Shown one piece after another: positions 1-9,260 of a stretch of DNA of 37,805 nt. The notes under the pieces are model-generated. The model made no database searches, was not told where the DNA came from, and saw nothing but the letters and a program-made list of their open reading frames with translations. The first letter of the stretch is position 1, and each line of letters begins with the position of its first letter. The stretch is from an uncultured Desulfobulbaceae bacterium (GTDB lineage: Bacteria; Desulfobacterota; Desulfobulbia; Desulfobulbales; CALZHT01). The stretch lies in contig CALZHT010000048.1 of NCBI GenBank assembly GCA_945787445.1, forward strand, positions 1 through 37,805, written 5' to 3'. Position numbers and translations under genes: made by a program.

Positions 1-1
1 C

Positions 2-724
2 AATAAACGCCACCGGCGGCACGGGCATCTTTTCCAGAATCGATACAAATCCATTGTCTGCCAAGAGGAAACTTATTTTCTTGAACTGGTCCGGTATATC
101 CATCTCAATCCCTTGCGGGCTGGTCTTGTAAAAAGCCTACCCGGCCTCGATCGCTACCGGTGGAGTGGACATGGCATACTGATGGGCCGTTATCCAAACG
201 ACTGGCAGGCTCGGGATTATGTGTTGAGGCGGTTTAGCAAAAAACAAAAAGCAGCGCGGGATGCCTATCGACAATATATATCAGATGGAGTGGAACAAGG
301 CAGAAGGCCCGAACTTGTCGGCGGCGGCTTAATCCGCTCGCTTGGCGGCTGGGCCGAAGTGAAGGCTTTGCGACGGTTGGGTGTCCGAGATCCTAGCGAT
401 GATCGGATATTAGGGAGTGGCGAATTTGTTGAGCAGATTATTAATGAAGCTGATACCAGGTTACGGAGCCGCCTTTCACCTAAGGATTACCGCAGTAAGA
501 TGGAGAAAGTGATTGCCACAATCTGCAAAGAAGAGACGGTTAACATTAAGGAACTCCTATCCGGCAGCCGACGGCGGCCAGTAACTGCCGCAAGGCTGCG
601 GATAGCGCAAATACTGGTTGAAGAATTAGGCGTGCCCCTTGCTGAAACCGCTAGACAGTTGGGTGTCTCCACCTCTGCCATTTCATTATCACTGGACAGA
701 GCAGCCAAGAGAAAAGTTAGTTAA
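2..724 (+). CDS. REP-associated tyrosine transposase (RAYT, IS200/Y1-like), 5' end outside the window
   Basis: The reading frame is open from base 2 without a stop, so the gene begins upstream of the window; the TTG at 113 is internal. The visible part includes a stretch typical of the Y1 transposase / REP-associated transposase family: GHLFQNRYKS, then VRYIHLNPLRAGLV and YRWSGHGILMG. The HUH metal-binding motif, expected nearer the N-terminus, is not in view. The C-terminus (last ~45 residues) is a helix-turn-helix with LAETARQLGVSTSAIS. Family members are single-copy, domesticated-looking transposases associated with REP palindromes rather than with self-mobilising insertion sequences. The last 34 bases of the gene and 16 bases downstream recur nearly identically at 2144-2193, beyond the Fic gene. 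Family assignment is secure; activity and target are not known. Confidence 0.88.
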   Translation, partial: NKRHRRHGHLFQNRYKSIVCQEETYFLELVRYIHLNPLRAGLVKSLPGLDRYRWSGHGILMGRYPNDWQARDYVLRRFSKKQKAARDAYRQYISDGVEQGRRPELVGGGLIRSLGGWAEVKALRRLGVRDPSDDRILGSGEFVEQIINEADTRLRSRLSPKDYRSKMEKVIATICKEETVNIKELLSGSRRRPVTAARLRIAQILVEELGVPLAETARQLGVSTSAISLSLDRAAKRKVS

Positions 725-740
725 TTGTGTAAATAACGTT
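691..740 (+). repeat. 50-bp direct repeat, left copy (RAYT 3' end)
   Basis: This segment covers the last 34 bases of the RAYT gene, including its TAG stop, plus 16 bases downstream. It matches 2144-2193 at 48 of 50 positions (differences G/A at 704/2157 and G/A at 727/2180). The pair flanks the Fic gene. Homology stops sharply on both sides. Confidence 0.9.
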
Positions 741-861
741 TGTCCCTTTGTCCTTTGTCCCCAGGAAAAAAGAGAGGGAGTAAAATGCAGGAAAGCCAGT
801 TTATTTAAGTAGCTCTTTTGGGTGTATTTGGGTATATTTATGGGTGTGGAGGGATCATAAC

Positions 862-1932
862 GTGAAAGAACCTGACGTAAATATTACAAAAGAAATCCTT
901 CGGTTGATTGCCGAAATCGATGAGTTCAAAGGGCAGTGGAAAGCGTTGGGAAATCTCGCCCCCGAGCGGCTGGATGCTTTGAAAAAAGTGGCGACCGTTG
1001 AATCCGTGGGCTCTTCAACCCGTATTGAAGGCGCTAAATTGACGGATCGAGAGGTGGAACAACTCCTTGCAGGTCTTGATATAGGATCCTTTCATTCCCG
1101 CGATGAAGAAGAGGTCGCCGGATATGCCGAGGTCATGAGCCTTGTCTTTGGTTCGTTTCGAGAACTACCGGTTACGGAAAATCATATCAAGCAGTTGCAC
1201 AGCATCCTGCTCAATTACAGCTCCAAGGATGTCCGGCATCGCGGTGAATACAAAAAACTGCCGAACAACGTTGAAGCTTTTGACCGTAACGGTAAAAGCT
1301 TAGGCGTTATTTTTGAGACAGCGACTCCATTTGATACGCCGAAGGAGATGACGGCACTGACAGACTGGACCAATCGCAGCCTGCATGCGGGAGAGTTGCA
1401 TCCGCTGTTGATCATCGCTGTGTTTATTGTTTGCTTTCTGACCATTCACCCCTTTCAGGACGGGAACGGCAGACTTTCCAGAATCCTGACCACCTTGCTT
1501 CTGTTGCAATGCGGATACGCATACGTTCCTTATTGTTCCTTGGAGAGCATTATTGAGCAGAATAAAGACAGATATTACCTGGCCTTGAGGAAGGCCCAGA
1601 AAACCTTGAAAACCGACGACTCCGAACTTGAAGCCTGGCTAGCTTTTTTTCTCCGGTGTCTGAAAACGCAGAAAGACAACCTGACAAAAAAAATCAAATG
1701 GGAAAAGATAATGCTCAATCTTCCTGAACTCTCTGAGCAGATTCTTTCTATCGTGAAAGAACATGGGCGGGCGACGATATCGGATATCGGGGCGATCACC
1801 CGGGCCAACCGCAACACAATAAAGGTGAGACTTCGAGAGCTTGTCACAGACGGCTTTCTGGAAAAGCACGGCAAGGCAAAAGGAACGTGGTATACACAAA
1901 CAGTAGGAGAGTATGGCAATCGGCACAGATAA
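862..1932 (+). CDS. Fic family protein (class II, with C-terminal winged helix)
   Basis: Predicted adenylyltransferase that transfers AMP from ATP to a protein hydroxyl. The Fic motif HPFQDGNGRLSR is complete, with the catalytic His at residue 196. Upstream lies the autoinhibitory helix signature SSTRIEG (S52...E56-G57), as in class II Fic proteins that carry their own antitoxin helix. The last ~70 residues look like a winged helix (ISDIGAITRANRNTIKVRLREL), common in Fic proteins that resemble regulators. The GTG at 862 is chosen because GGAGGG lies about 9 bases upstream (847-852); a longer frame from GTG 844 has no such site. The gene sits alone between two copies of a 50-bp repeat derived from the upstream transposase gene, which suggests acquisition or rearrangement. 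No separate antitoxin gene is visible. The target is unknown. Confidence 0.93.
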   Translation: MKEPDVNITKEILRLIAEIDEFKGQWKALGNLAPERLDALKKVATVESVGSSTRIEGAKLTDREVEQLLAGLDIGSFHSRDEEEVAGYAEVMSLVFGSFRELPVTENHIKQLHSILLNYSSKDVRHRGEYKKLPNNVEAFDRNGKSLGVIFETATPFDTPKEMTALTDWTNRSLHAGELHPLLIIAVFIVCFLTIHPFQDGNGRLSRILTTLLLLQCGYAYVPYCSLESIIEQNKDRYYLALRKAQKTLKTDDSELEAWLAFFLRCLKTQKDNLTKKIKWEKIMLNLPELSEQILSIVKEHGRATISDIGAITRANRNTIKVRLRELVTDGFLEKHGKAKGTWYTQTVGEYGNRHR

Positions 1933-2143
1933 ACAAGGAGGGTCTTCGGCTGACGGTTCCACCCGCTAGGCGTCTGGAATTTATGCCCGAATGGATGCGA
2001 CGGCATCCTCCAGCCAGTCTTTATCGGATGGCGGCAGCCGGATGGTCTTTGGTTGTTGCGACCTGATGAGGGTAATCCTTCCTACCATACAGAATGAGAT
2101 TTACACATCATCATTGGCGGGCACATTCCGCCCTACGGGTAAA
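1933..2143. other. Spacer after Fic, no convincing gene
   Basis: Between the Fic stop and the second 50-bp repeat there is about 210 bp. The plus strand has a short open frame (1991-2173) with no recognisable protein features. The minus strand has a 35-codon frame ending RLPPSDKDWLEDAVASIRA that looks protein-like but has no ribosome-binding site and no long open extension. It may be the tail of a displaced gene. Confidence 0.35.
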
Positions 2144-2193
2144 ACTGGACAGAGCAACCAAGAGAAAAGTTAGTTAATTATGTAAATAACGTT
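2144..2193 (+). repeat. 50-bp direct repeat, right copy
   Basis: Near-identical (48/50) to 691-740. It repeats the RAYT C-terminal coding sequence and stop codon with the bases after it, but no RAYT coding sequence precedes it here. It lies between the convergent Fic and receiver-domain genes. Confidence 0.9.
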
Positions 2194-2216
2194 GATGAAA
2201 TTATTTTTTCACAATC

Positions 2217-2579
2217 CTACAAAACCTCTTTAATTGCCCTGAGAATGGCCTTGCGGTCTAAGGGTTTTCTGAAAGTTCGGATAGCACCGCTTTTTCTTGC
2301 CACACTTAAATAATCTTCAGGACCGATTCTTCCGCCTCCGGAAATGGCAAATATTTTGACGTCCGGATTGACTTTGCGAAGATCCGAGATGGTCTCAATA
2401 CCTTCTTTTTCCGGCATAATAAGGTCCGTGATCACAAGATCGATAGAATCAGTAAGAAAACATTTTAAGGCTTCTTCACCATCGGGTGCTTCGGCGACCG
2501 CATAACCGGAACGTACCAGAGTTTCGCGGAGCATCGCTCTTCCTTGATGATCATCATCTACGACAAGAATGCGTTTCAT
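2217..2579 (-). CDS. Stand-alone response regulator receiver domain protein
   Basis: A single CheY-like receiver domain of 120 residues with no output domain. The acidic pocket is VDDD (residues 7-10), the phospho-acceptor is D52 in ITDLIMPEKEG, the switch Ser is S80 (AISGGG) and the conserved Lys is K105 (FRKPLD). The ATG at 2579 is preceded by AGGAG about 11 bases upstream; the longer GTG frame from 2609 is less likely. It is a monocistronic gene, divergent from the lipoprotein at 3213 and convergent with Fic. No histidine kinase is adjacent, so its partner is unknown; the hybrid kinase at 6645-9260 is the nearest candidate. Confidence 0.9.
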   Translation of the reverse strand: MKRILVVDDDHQGRAMLRETLVRSGYAVAEAPDGEEALKCFLTDSIDLVITDLIMPEKEGIETISDLRKVNPDVKIFAISGGGRIGPEDYLSVARKSGAIRTFRKPLDRKAILRAIKEVL

Positions 2580-3212
2580 GTTATTTTTTTCTCCTAGATT
2601 TCTAGCCACGCTGAGGAATTCATAAAATAGTTTTGTGTCAAAGTTTCCGGCTCAAAGCGTGCATACGATTGCGAGCGTTTATATCCATAAGGAGTTAAGG
2701 TACAAGTGCCTTTGTGCCTCCTGGCGATGTGCTCCATGTGCAATCCCCTCTTTAATCAGAGCCTAGCGGAGATCGCTTTCAAGTAGGGCTTTGGGGAGTT
2801 TCAATTTTCAAGGTTTGCCAAGTAATTTCAAAAAATCCAATACAAACTGAATACGAGGCAACTCACCTTTTTGACAAGGACTTGTATGCGATACTAATCA
2901 AGTACAACGCCAAAAATTTTGCTTTCCCGCTGAAACTTTCCATACCCATAATAAAGGGTAAAAAGGATTTATATTATTTATATATTGCCTAATAAAAAGC
3001 AAGAGTAAAATGTGCATGCCAGTCTTACCTTCATTCTGTACCGGCTGATTATCGTCCTGATTTAACTCATATTATTTTAAAAGATGATTTACGTATTTTT
3101 TTTAGAATGAAGTTTAGATCACTTTGTAGAAGCATCAATTTCTATTTCACGATGGTGCTGGCAATCGAAATATTTTTCTTTTTTCCAATTTGCGGTTGTG
3201 CAACTATAGAGC
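2580..3212. other. Divergent intergenic region
   Basis: About 630 bp separating the receiver gene (minus) and the lipoprotein gene (plus). It is AT-rich from about 2930 onward and should hold both promoters, but I could not assign -35/-10 boxes with confidence. An open frame from 3107 gives a hydrophobic leader and then runs into the lipoprotein gene in another frame; I do not regard it as a gene. Confidence 0.4.
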
Positions 3213-3731
3213 ATGGAAATCACCCATCGTATTCAAAAAATCGTCTTGAGCGGCCTCCTTCTGTTAACAGTATCCTGCACCGGGGGCACGGTGCTGCGCA
3301 CCGATTATGTCAAACCGCCTGTAGCGGATGCAGGATTATTCAGCTTAATTCTTTACGGCGGCCAGAACATCCATGACCTTGAGACCGTTACCATCCTGGA
3401 TAAAGAAGGTGACATGTACCACGTACAACCTTATTCCCCTGAATTTAATTACAGGATCAACAAGAATCTCAAACTCGACGAGGCTCTTGAACAGGCAGAA
3501 AACTTTCTCGGCAATCTGCATTTCTTCCACCAAACAGGAACCAGAGTTATTAAGGATCCCAATGGCGAAATAATAGGATATGAACTGCGGCCGCTTTTCA
3601 TGTCCGTACACTTCAGCGTTACTGATCCAGTTGAGACTTCGTATGTTCTCATGGAGGATAATTCAGTAAGAGTGTACGTTAGCCATCAGGGACCGAGAGG
3701 ACCTTCCCTCTTTAAATCGCGTAAAAGATAA
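3213..3731 (+). CDS. Putative lipoprotein of unknown function
   Basis: 172 residues. The N-terminus has a positively charged stretch (HRIQK), a hydrophobic core (IVLSGLLLLTV) and a lipobox-like LTVSC with Cys near residue 22, so export and lipidation are predicted. The mature part has no motif I recognise. It is acidic to neutral with alternating polar and hydrophobic strands and a basic C-terminal tail (KSRKR). The ATG at 3213 has no strong ribosome-binding site. A frame starting at 3107 overlaps its first 160 bases and also shows a hydrophobic leader followed by Cys, but its downstream part is compositionally poor, so the 3213 frame is preferred. It is followed 50 bp later by the CMD-like gene on the same strand. 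Confidence 0.72.
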   Translation: MEITHRIQKIVLSGLLLLTVSCTGGTVLRTDYVKPPVADAGLFSLILYGGQNIHDLETVTILDKEGDMYHVQPYSPEFNYRINKNLKLDEALEQAENFLGNLHFFHQTGTRVIKDPNGEIIGYELRPLFMSVHFSVTDPVETSYVLMEDNSVRVYVSHQGPRGPSLFKSRKR

Positions 3732-3781
3732 TTGATTTAGGAATTTCGAAGTCTAATTAAAAATGGCTGGAGGTGGAAGAT

Positions 3782-4099
3782 ATGAAAGTGAGTAAAATTC
3801 CCAAACATTACAAATCGATCAAAGAACGATTCCCGGAAATCTCAGTTGCGCTGGAAGAACTTGGTAAGACCCTACGCAAGAAAAGCTCTCTGGATGACAA
3901 GACCGCCCATCTGGTCCAACTTGCGGCTGCCGCTGCCATCCACTCCGAGGGTTCAGTCCATAGCCATGCCAGACGGGCACTGCAAGCTGGAGCAACGACT
4001 GATGAGCTGTATCATGCCGCCCTGTTATTAATCAGCACTATCGGTTTTCCCAGGGCTGCTGCGGCAATCAGTTGGATCGATGAAACCGTGGGGAGGTGA
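3782..4099 (+). CDS. Carboxymuconolactone decarboxylase (AhpD-like) family protein lacking the CxxC cysteines
   Basis: 105 residues. The fold signature is EGSVHSHARRALQAGATTDEL (residues 56 onward), matching the AhpD/CMD core ExCxxCH...A...GAT. Both redox cysteines of the AhpD type are serines here (S58 and S61), while the following His (H62) is kept. A disulfide or peroxidase-reductant role is therefore unlikely. Members of this family are small all-helical proteins that oligomerise. The ATG at 3782 is preferred over the in-frame GTG at 3773, because GGAGGTGG lies just upstream of 3782. It lies downstream of the lipoprotein gene and may be co-transcribed with it. The downstream region contains a terminal-inverted-repeat element. 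Confidence 0.85.
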   Translation: MKVSKIPKHYKSIKERFPEISVALEELGKTLRKKSSLDDKTAHLVQLAAAAAIHSEGSVHSHARRALQAGATTDELYHAALLLISTIGFPRAAAAISWIDETVGR

Positions 4100-4117
4100 A
4101 TGACAAAAAAATATTTG

Positions 4118-4327
4118 ACCTAAATTGTGCGTTTCAAATTTCGAAAAGGAATTTATTTTGCTTTTTTACACTGTACTTATACTGATATGAGCTTTCAAAA
4201 TTGAAACCCTCCGGGCTTTTCGATTTCATCGAATCTGCTTTGTCAGAGAACATCCCGCATAGCTCACTATAGCGAAAAGTCCTCTTTCGCGCATCTTCGA
4301 CAAACTCGAAAATCGCTCAATTTAGGT
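4118..4327. repeat. Putative 210-bp element with 14-bp terminal inverted repeats (MITE-like)
   Basis: The left end acctaaattgtgcg (4118-4131) and the right end cgctcaatttaggt (4314-4327) are inverted repeats with one mismatch in 14. Inside, both ends continue with loosely complementary TTCGAAA-rich sequence. There is no open reading frame. It fills the gap between the convergent CMD-like and CBS genes. No second copy was found in the window, so its mobile nature is an inference from structure alone. Confidence 0.5.
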
Positions 4328-4481
4328 TTGATTTATTAGTTTGAAAAAATGACCGTGTTTTTCCCTTCCCGATTGCAAAAGCTTGTTCAGCAGGGCTTCA
4401 TTGTTTATCTGTCACATGGTGCGCTATTCAACACGCAAGTCAAGGACTCCCCTGCTGTCCATAACGGCGCCCGTCCAACGA

Positions 4482-4898
4482 TTATGATTCGGCCAGTTCC
4501 AAAAGGTCCCGAACCGTCACAATCCCCGAACACTTATCATCTTCACCCGAGACCACGAGATTGTGGAGTCCAGACACGTCAAGAATCCCAAGCGCATTTT
4601 CCACCGTCTCCCCTTGATGCAACTGCACACATGGATTCTTGGCAGGCTTTTCAGTGATGAGTTCGCAACCGGTCATGAATTCGGAGACCATGGTTGTATC
4701 AAGATTTTTTTTCTCAACAACGCTTCGCATCAAATCCATGTCGGTAACCACTCCAATCACCACATCATTCAATTTCACAAGAAGGGCTGAGGATTTGCTC
4801 TGTGCCATTTTTCGGATTACAGCCCGCAAACTGTCTTCAATATCCACGCTTGGGGCATCCCAGTTCACCGCTTTTTTGATTTCGTCTTTGAGTCCCAT
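4482..4898 (-). CDS. CBS-domain pair protein
   Basis: 138 residues made of two CBS motifs in tandem (about 14-75 and 78-137). They show the typical patterns SSALLVKLNDVVIGVVTDMDL in the first and HNLVVSGEDDKCSGIVTVRDLLEL in the second. Such stand-alone Bateman modules bind adenosyl ligands and regulate partner proteins. The ATG at 4898 is preceded by GGAGGAG about 7 bases upstream, a strong site. It is followed by no co-directional gene. The transporter at 5218-6417 lies upstream on the same strand with a 319-bp gap, so a functional link to molybdate uptake is possible but unproven. Confidence 0.9.
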   Translation of the reverse strand: MGLKDEIKKAVNWDAPSVDIEDSLRAVIRKMAQSKSSALLVKLNDVVIGVVTDMDLMRSVVEKKNLDTTMVSEFMTGCELITEKPAKNPCVQLHQGETVENALGILDVSGLHNLVVSGEDDKCSGIVTVRDLLELAES

Positions 4899-5217
4899 AT
4901 TTTTCTCCTCCGCGCTTGAATAATTACCATATCTTCATTCCCCTTAATGATATCCCGGCGGCAATTTCACAATACCCTTCAGCACCATACCGGCACCTCA
5001 AAGTTGGTTATTTTTTTGAAGTTTCGTCTCTTATACCTAAAATCTAGGCAATACCCATGTGCCTGTCAAGAGTCTTGCCAAAATCAACTTTTGTCACAGT
5101 TCATTAGGAGATGGAGGGAATTGTTACCTCTGTTCACAACACACACACTTTTGCACCCTGAACAGCAGGGTACTTGTGCCCCTTGTGGGTATAAATTCCG
5201 GTGTCTGCGACATGGGT
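4899..5217. other. Intergenic region between transporter and CBS gene
   Basis: 319 bp on the minus-strand path from the transporter to the CBS gene. It contains one small hairpin, accctg/cagggt around 5156-5172, without a following T-run on either strand. Nothing else was recognised. The CBS promoter is presumably here. Confidence 0.35.
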
Positions 5218-6417
5218 CTATACCGTCAACTTATCAGATTTCAGGGCGTAGGCGAGAACGATACCTATAAGAAAGCCTATTGCCAGATTCGAGGCAAGGG
5301 TGATCCCCAGCATTACCAGACAGACAAAAAGGTCTTTGCGCTCCCGCATGTCTATGATGGTCAGGGCCAACTGGCAACCGGCGAACAAAAGCAGCACTCC
5401 CAGAATGGACATGGGTATGAGATAGATGACAGCCAGGCTGTGTATCCCAAAAAACAGAGCGAACAACACAAAAACAATGCCGATCATAAGATTGGATCCT
5501 GCGGTACGGGCTCCGAACCGGTAATGGGCTGCTAATCCTCCGGCGCCATGGCACAAGGGCATGCCGCCGACAAGAAAGCAGGCAAAATTAGCCATGGCCA
5601 TGCTGATGCAGAGGCTTTTATAGGTAACCCTGGCTGACATCTCACCGAAATATTCCCTGGACAGATCCGCATTGGCAATCACCGCATTTCCTATGGTCAT
5701 CGGTATCTGGGGCAGGACCAGAACCAGCAGAACAAAGCTGAAATCTGCGCCTGTAGGAAATCCGAAGGGAAGCAGCTCCGGCAGATTGAATCCTAAGGTA
5801 AAGTTGTCAAAGCCTTTATGGCTTCCCAGGAGAATCCCCGTGCAAAGGCCGCCAAGTATAACAAACAGGCCGGCAGGAAATGATTTATTATCCAGCAGCA
5901 TGAAAGTCATTATGCCGCCGATCCCGCCGATAAGCAGTCCAATTGGGATGGGCCCCACCATCTGCAAGTTCAGGTAGGGTTCGGCCGCAGCCAGCAGAGT
6001 CTGGAACTTCGAGGTGCCGGCAATAAACCTCACACCCTGCGCCATGAGCAGGGTGCCGGTGGAAATTTGCACCCCTCTCACCACCGGCTTGGGAATGTAC
6101 CTGCCTATCACGGACATGGCGCCTGTCACACCCACAATAAGCAGGAAAAAAGCAATCAGCGCCCCTGACGCCGATATCTGCGGAGCGCTCAAACCGGTGG
6201 CAATGGCATAGGCGCCTATGACTTTCATGGGCTGAACCGGGGCCGGCACACCATAATAGATGCCTGACAGGATATAAAACAGACCGATAGAGAGAAAAAG
6301 ACCGGTGGGATGAAGGCCGTTGATCAAGATCATGGCAATGGCCATGGGCAGAAGCGTGCCAAGATCACCCAGGGAACCTGCCAATTCCATCCGGTCAAAT
6401 CTGTAACGCTTACCCAC
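5218..6417 (-). CDS. Putative molybdate/sulfate transporter (MOT1-like, SulP-related)
   Basis: 399 residues, highly hydrophobic with roughly ten to twelve membrane segments, predicted in the inner membrane. The N-terminus ELAGSLGDLGTLLP, the motif PVQPMK (60-65) and the block GGMPLCHGAGGLAAHYRFGART are hallmarks of the MOT1 family of high-affinity molybdate transporters. These keep the SulP core but lack the C-terminal STAS domain, and none is present here. The likely role is oxyanion uptake for molybdoenzyme cofactor synthesis. The GTG at 6417 is chosen, with a GGGGAAGG stretch just upstream; an ATG ten codons in is the alternative. It is transcribed divergently from the hybrid kinase at 6645. 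No Mod ABC genes are nearby. Confidence 0.9.
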   Translation of the reverse strand: MGKRYRFDRMELAGSLGDLGTLLPMAIAMILINGLHPTGLFLSIGLFYILSGIYYGVPAPVQPMKVIGAYAIATGLSAPQISASGALIAFFLLIVGVTGAMSVIGRYIPKPVVRGVQISTGTLLMAQGVRFIAGTSKFQTLLAAAEPYLNLQMVGPIPIGLLIGGIGGIMTFMLLDNKSFPAGLFVILGGLCTGILLGSHKGFDNFTLGFNLPELLPFGFPTGADFSFVLLVLVLPQIPMTIGNAVIANADLSREYFGEMSARVTYKSLCISMAMANFACFLVGGMPLCHGAGGLAAHYRFGARTAGSNLMIGIVFVLFALFFGIHSLAVIYLIPMSILGVLLLFAGCQLALTIIDMRERKDLFVCLVMLGITLASNLAIGFLIGIVLAYALKSDKLTV

Positions 6418-6644
6418 ACCTTCCCCTTTCCTGCAAAGTGAATCAATAGGATACGAACGTATATTCTTTTTACACTATATCAATACAAACATAGCCAACT
6501 TTCAAAAAGCAACCGATATTATTGTTGATAACCATTCAGAGACAGTGGGGTTAATTCGCATGACAACTTGACAATTTTCCCTGTTTTTCAGATGATTTAA
6601 AGAGTTGCTCTCTACTTTCAGCGCCATGCTTTTTTATTTGAATA

Positions 6645-9260
6645 ATGAATATACGAAATAAACTCAATATCATAACCGTATTTATTGTTTGCCTTATAAG
6701 TATTGTCGCTTATTCCGGTTTCAGTGTTTCCCGCACTTCCCATAAAACATTTCATCTTGTCGTATCAGAAATACTTCCAATAATTGAAGCCCTTGACGAC
6801 CTAAAGTTGGCCTGCCTGAGAATTGTATCCTCCACCAGTGAATACGCACTTCTGGCGGCAGAATCAGCAACTGAAGATGGAAAAGGGGCAAAGGAAGAAG
6901 AGCAAGAGCTAATCAATAAGGGCCAACCTTCATTTAATGAAGCCATGCGCCACCTTGAAGAACTGACAGGCATCCCCTCCATACCAACCGAATTGGAACT
7001 GGAAAAGATAAAAAAAACAGGAAGACACCTTATACAGACAAGCGAGGAACTTATTTCCTTAAAAAAACAAAAAATTTCCGGCCAACCGGTTATCGACATA
7101 AAAGAAGAATTCGAACAGTATGAGATCCGATTCCTGGCTGTGGTTAATAAGGTTCTGGCCAAGCTCAATCTGCGCTTGACCCAAACAACAGAGAAAGCGG
7201 AACAGAGTATACAAAGAGCCATTACTGCTATCACCATAATAAGCGCGGTAACTTTACTCGTGCTGATTCTGATCCGTTGGTTTATGTCCCGATCCATAAC
7301 CATTCCCATTCTAAAGCTTGAGGGCGCCGCCCACAAAATCGGCAATGGTCAACTGGACACCAGGATAGACATTCAATCCAGGGATGAAATCGGCAGCCTT
7401 GCTCTGGCTTTTAACAAGATGGCTGATAATCTTGCCATATCTCTGCGGAAAGAGAGGGAATTGGCCGCCCATGCCGCTGTTGCTGCTGAAGCAGAAAAAA
7501 GGCGTGAAGAGCTTGAGAGTGTGATTCAATCTCGAGACCAGGAAATCCTTGAACGGAAAAAAGCAGAGGAAAATCTGCTTGACGCAAAAAGAAAGACAGA
7601 GGCCCTTAATCTGGAATTGCAGTTAATGAATCAACGACTTGGCATGACGGTAGTTGAAGCAGAAAAATCGGCCCACCAGGCGGATTTGGCCAATAAAGCC
7701 AAAAGTGACTTCCTGTCCACCATGAGTCATGAGATCAGAACCCCGATGAATGCCATCATCGGTTTGAACGAATTGCTTCTCGACACCCAATTGACCAACG
7801 AACAGCGCGATTTTATTGAGACCATAACGGACAGTGCGGATATTCTGTTAAAAATCATAAATGACATTCTTGATCTATCAAAAATCGAGGCAGGAAAGTT
7901 TGAAATAGATGCCATCGATTTTAATCTTCAAGCCACGATCGAAAGCATGGCAGAACTTATTGCACCAAAAGCCCATGAGAAAGGCCTTGAATTTTTCTAC
8001 TCCATAGCTCCTGAAGTGCCGAGATTGGTTAGTGGCGATCCGGGACGATTACGACAAATCCTCCTGAACCTTTCATACAATGCTGTCAAATTTACAGAAA
8101 AAGGAGAAATACTTCTCAATGTGTCCCGAGACAGTGAGAATGATAACCAGGCAATAATCCGTTTTTCTCTCAAAGATACAGGGGTAGGCATAAAAACTGA
8201 CCAGATGGATCGACTTTTTGAACCCTTTTCCCAGGTAGACCAATCCTCCACCCGCAAGTTTGGCGGCACAGGTCTGGGACTTGCGATTTCCAAACAACTT
8301 ATTGAACTTATGGACGGATATATCAAAGTTGAAAGTGAAATAGGTAAAGGATCCACATTCTGGTTTACCATAGTGCTGGAAAAACAACCTACCCCCCAGG
8401 AAAAACCAAACCTGCAACACCTCAAAATACAGGATAAACACATTCTGGTGGTCGATGACAACGAGACAAGTCTGTCCATCCTCGTAAACCAACTCAATCT
8501 TTTGAGCTGTCAGCATCAAACAGCAAAAAACGGCGACGAGGCTTTGACTTTGCTCAAACAGGCGGCCAAATCAGGCACACCTTTTCATGTCGCCATCATT
8601 GATCACTGGATGCCGGAAATGGATGGGGAAGTGCTCGGCAGAAGGATTAAAAGCGATCCAGACCTGAAAGAAATCCATTTAGTCATGCTTGCCACCTTAG
8701 GTCAAATTGGAGATTCGATGCGACTGCGGGAGATGGGTATTGCCGCTCATCTCACAAAACCGATCAAAGAGTCTCAGCTCCATCAATGTTTACTGACACT
8801 GTTCGGCCTGGCTTCATCCGCAAAAGGTGCAGATGAAAAACCTCAGCTCATAACGCCCCATTCTCCGGCTGAAGCAATTAAAGAGGAAATTCATATCCTG
8901 GTGGTTGAAGACAATCCGGTTAACCAAAAAGTGGCTTTACATATACTTGAAAAAATCGGGTACCAGGCTGATCTCGTGTCGAACGGCCTTGAGGCAGTCA
9001 AGGCGCTTGAAAAGGATAATTATGATCTCGTATTTATGGATGTACAAATGCCTGAAATGGACGGCCTTGAAGCAACCAGGGTTATCCGTGATCCCAAATC
9101 CGCTGTCCATAGGCATGATATTCCGATCGTCGCCATGACCGCCAATGCCATGAAGGGGGACAGGGAGCGTTGTCTCGAAGCAGGGATGGATGACTATGTG
9201 GCAAAACCCATCAGGTCAAATGAGCTTCAGGATATGATTAATAAGTGTTTAGCAAACTAG
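6645..9260 (+). CDS. Membrane hybrid histidine kinase: sensor-HAMP-HisKA-HATPase-REC-REC
   Basis: 871 residues. Membrane segment 1 is at about 8-28, a ~160-residue helical periplasmic sensor follows, and membrane segment 2 is at about 192-214. Then come HAMP (215-268), a coiled coil (~270-350), HisKA with phospho-acceptor His362 ([14 protein letters not shown]), HATPase with DTGVGI and [13 protein letters not shown], receiver 1 with D653 ([11 protein letters not shown]) and receiver 2 with D799 ([11 protein letters not shown]). This is the BarA/GacS-like architecture but without a C-terminal Hpt domain. Phosphate must therefore leave through a separate Hpt protein or act internally. The ATG at 6645 lacks a clear ribosome-binding site. 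The gene is monocistronic, divergent from the transporter; the orphan receiver at 2217 is a possible partner. Confidence 0.93.
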   Translation: MNIRNKLNIITVFIVCLISIVAYSGFSVSRTSHKTFHLVVSEILPIIEALDDLKLACLRIVSSTSEYALLAAESATEDGKGAKEEEQELINKGQPSFNEAMRHLEELTGIPSIPTELELEKIKKTGRHLIQTSEELISLKKQKISGQPVIDIKEEFEQYEIRFLAVVNKVLAKLNLRLTQTTEKAEQSIQRAITAITIISAVTLLVLILIRWFMSRSITIPILKLEGAAHKIGNGQLDTRIDIQSRDEIGSLALAFNKMADNLAISLRKERELAAHAAVAAEAEKRREELESVIQSRDQEILERKKAEENLLDAKRKTEALNLELQLMNQRLGMTVVEAEKSAHQADLANKAKSDFLSTMSHEIRTPMNAIIGLNELLLDTQLTNEQRDFIETITDSADILLKIINDILDLSKIEAGKFEIDAIDFNLQATIESMAELIAPKAHEKGLEFFYSIAPEVPRLVSGDPGRLRQILLNLSYNAVKFTEKGEILLNVSRDSENDNQAIIRFSLKDTGVGIKTDQMDRLFEPFSQVDQSSTRKFGGTGLGLAISKQLIELMDGYIKVESEIGKGSTFWFTIVLEKQPTPQEKPNLQHLKIQDKHILVVDDNETSLSILVNQLNLLSCQHQTAKNGDEALTLLKQAAKSGTPFHVAIIDHWMPEMDGEVLGRRIKSDPDLKEIHLVMLATLGQIGDSMRLREMGIAAHLTKPIKESQLHQCLLTLFGLASSAKGADEKPQLITPHSPAEAIKEEIHILVVEDNPVNQKVALHILEKIGYQADLVSNGLEAVKALEKDNYDLVFMDVQMPEMDGLEATRVIRDPKSAVHRHDIPIVAMTANAMKGDRERCLEAGMDDYVAKPIRSNELQDMINKCLAN

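Noticed and set aside
1991-2173. 60-codon frame after Fic
   Set aside because: Ends inside the 50-bp repeat, has no ribosome-binding site or recognisable features.
3107-3376. Plus-strand frame with a hydrophobic leader and Cys, overlapping the lipoprotein start
   Set aside because: After the leader it overlaps the better lipoprotein frame and its composition becomes poor.
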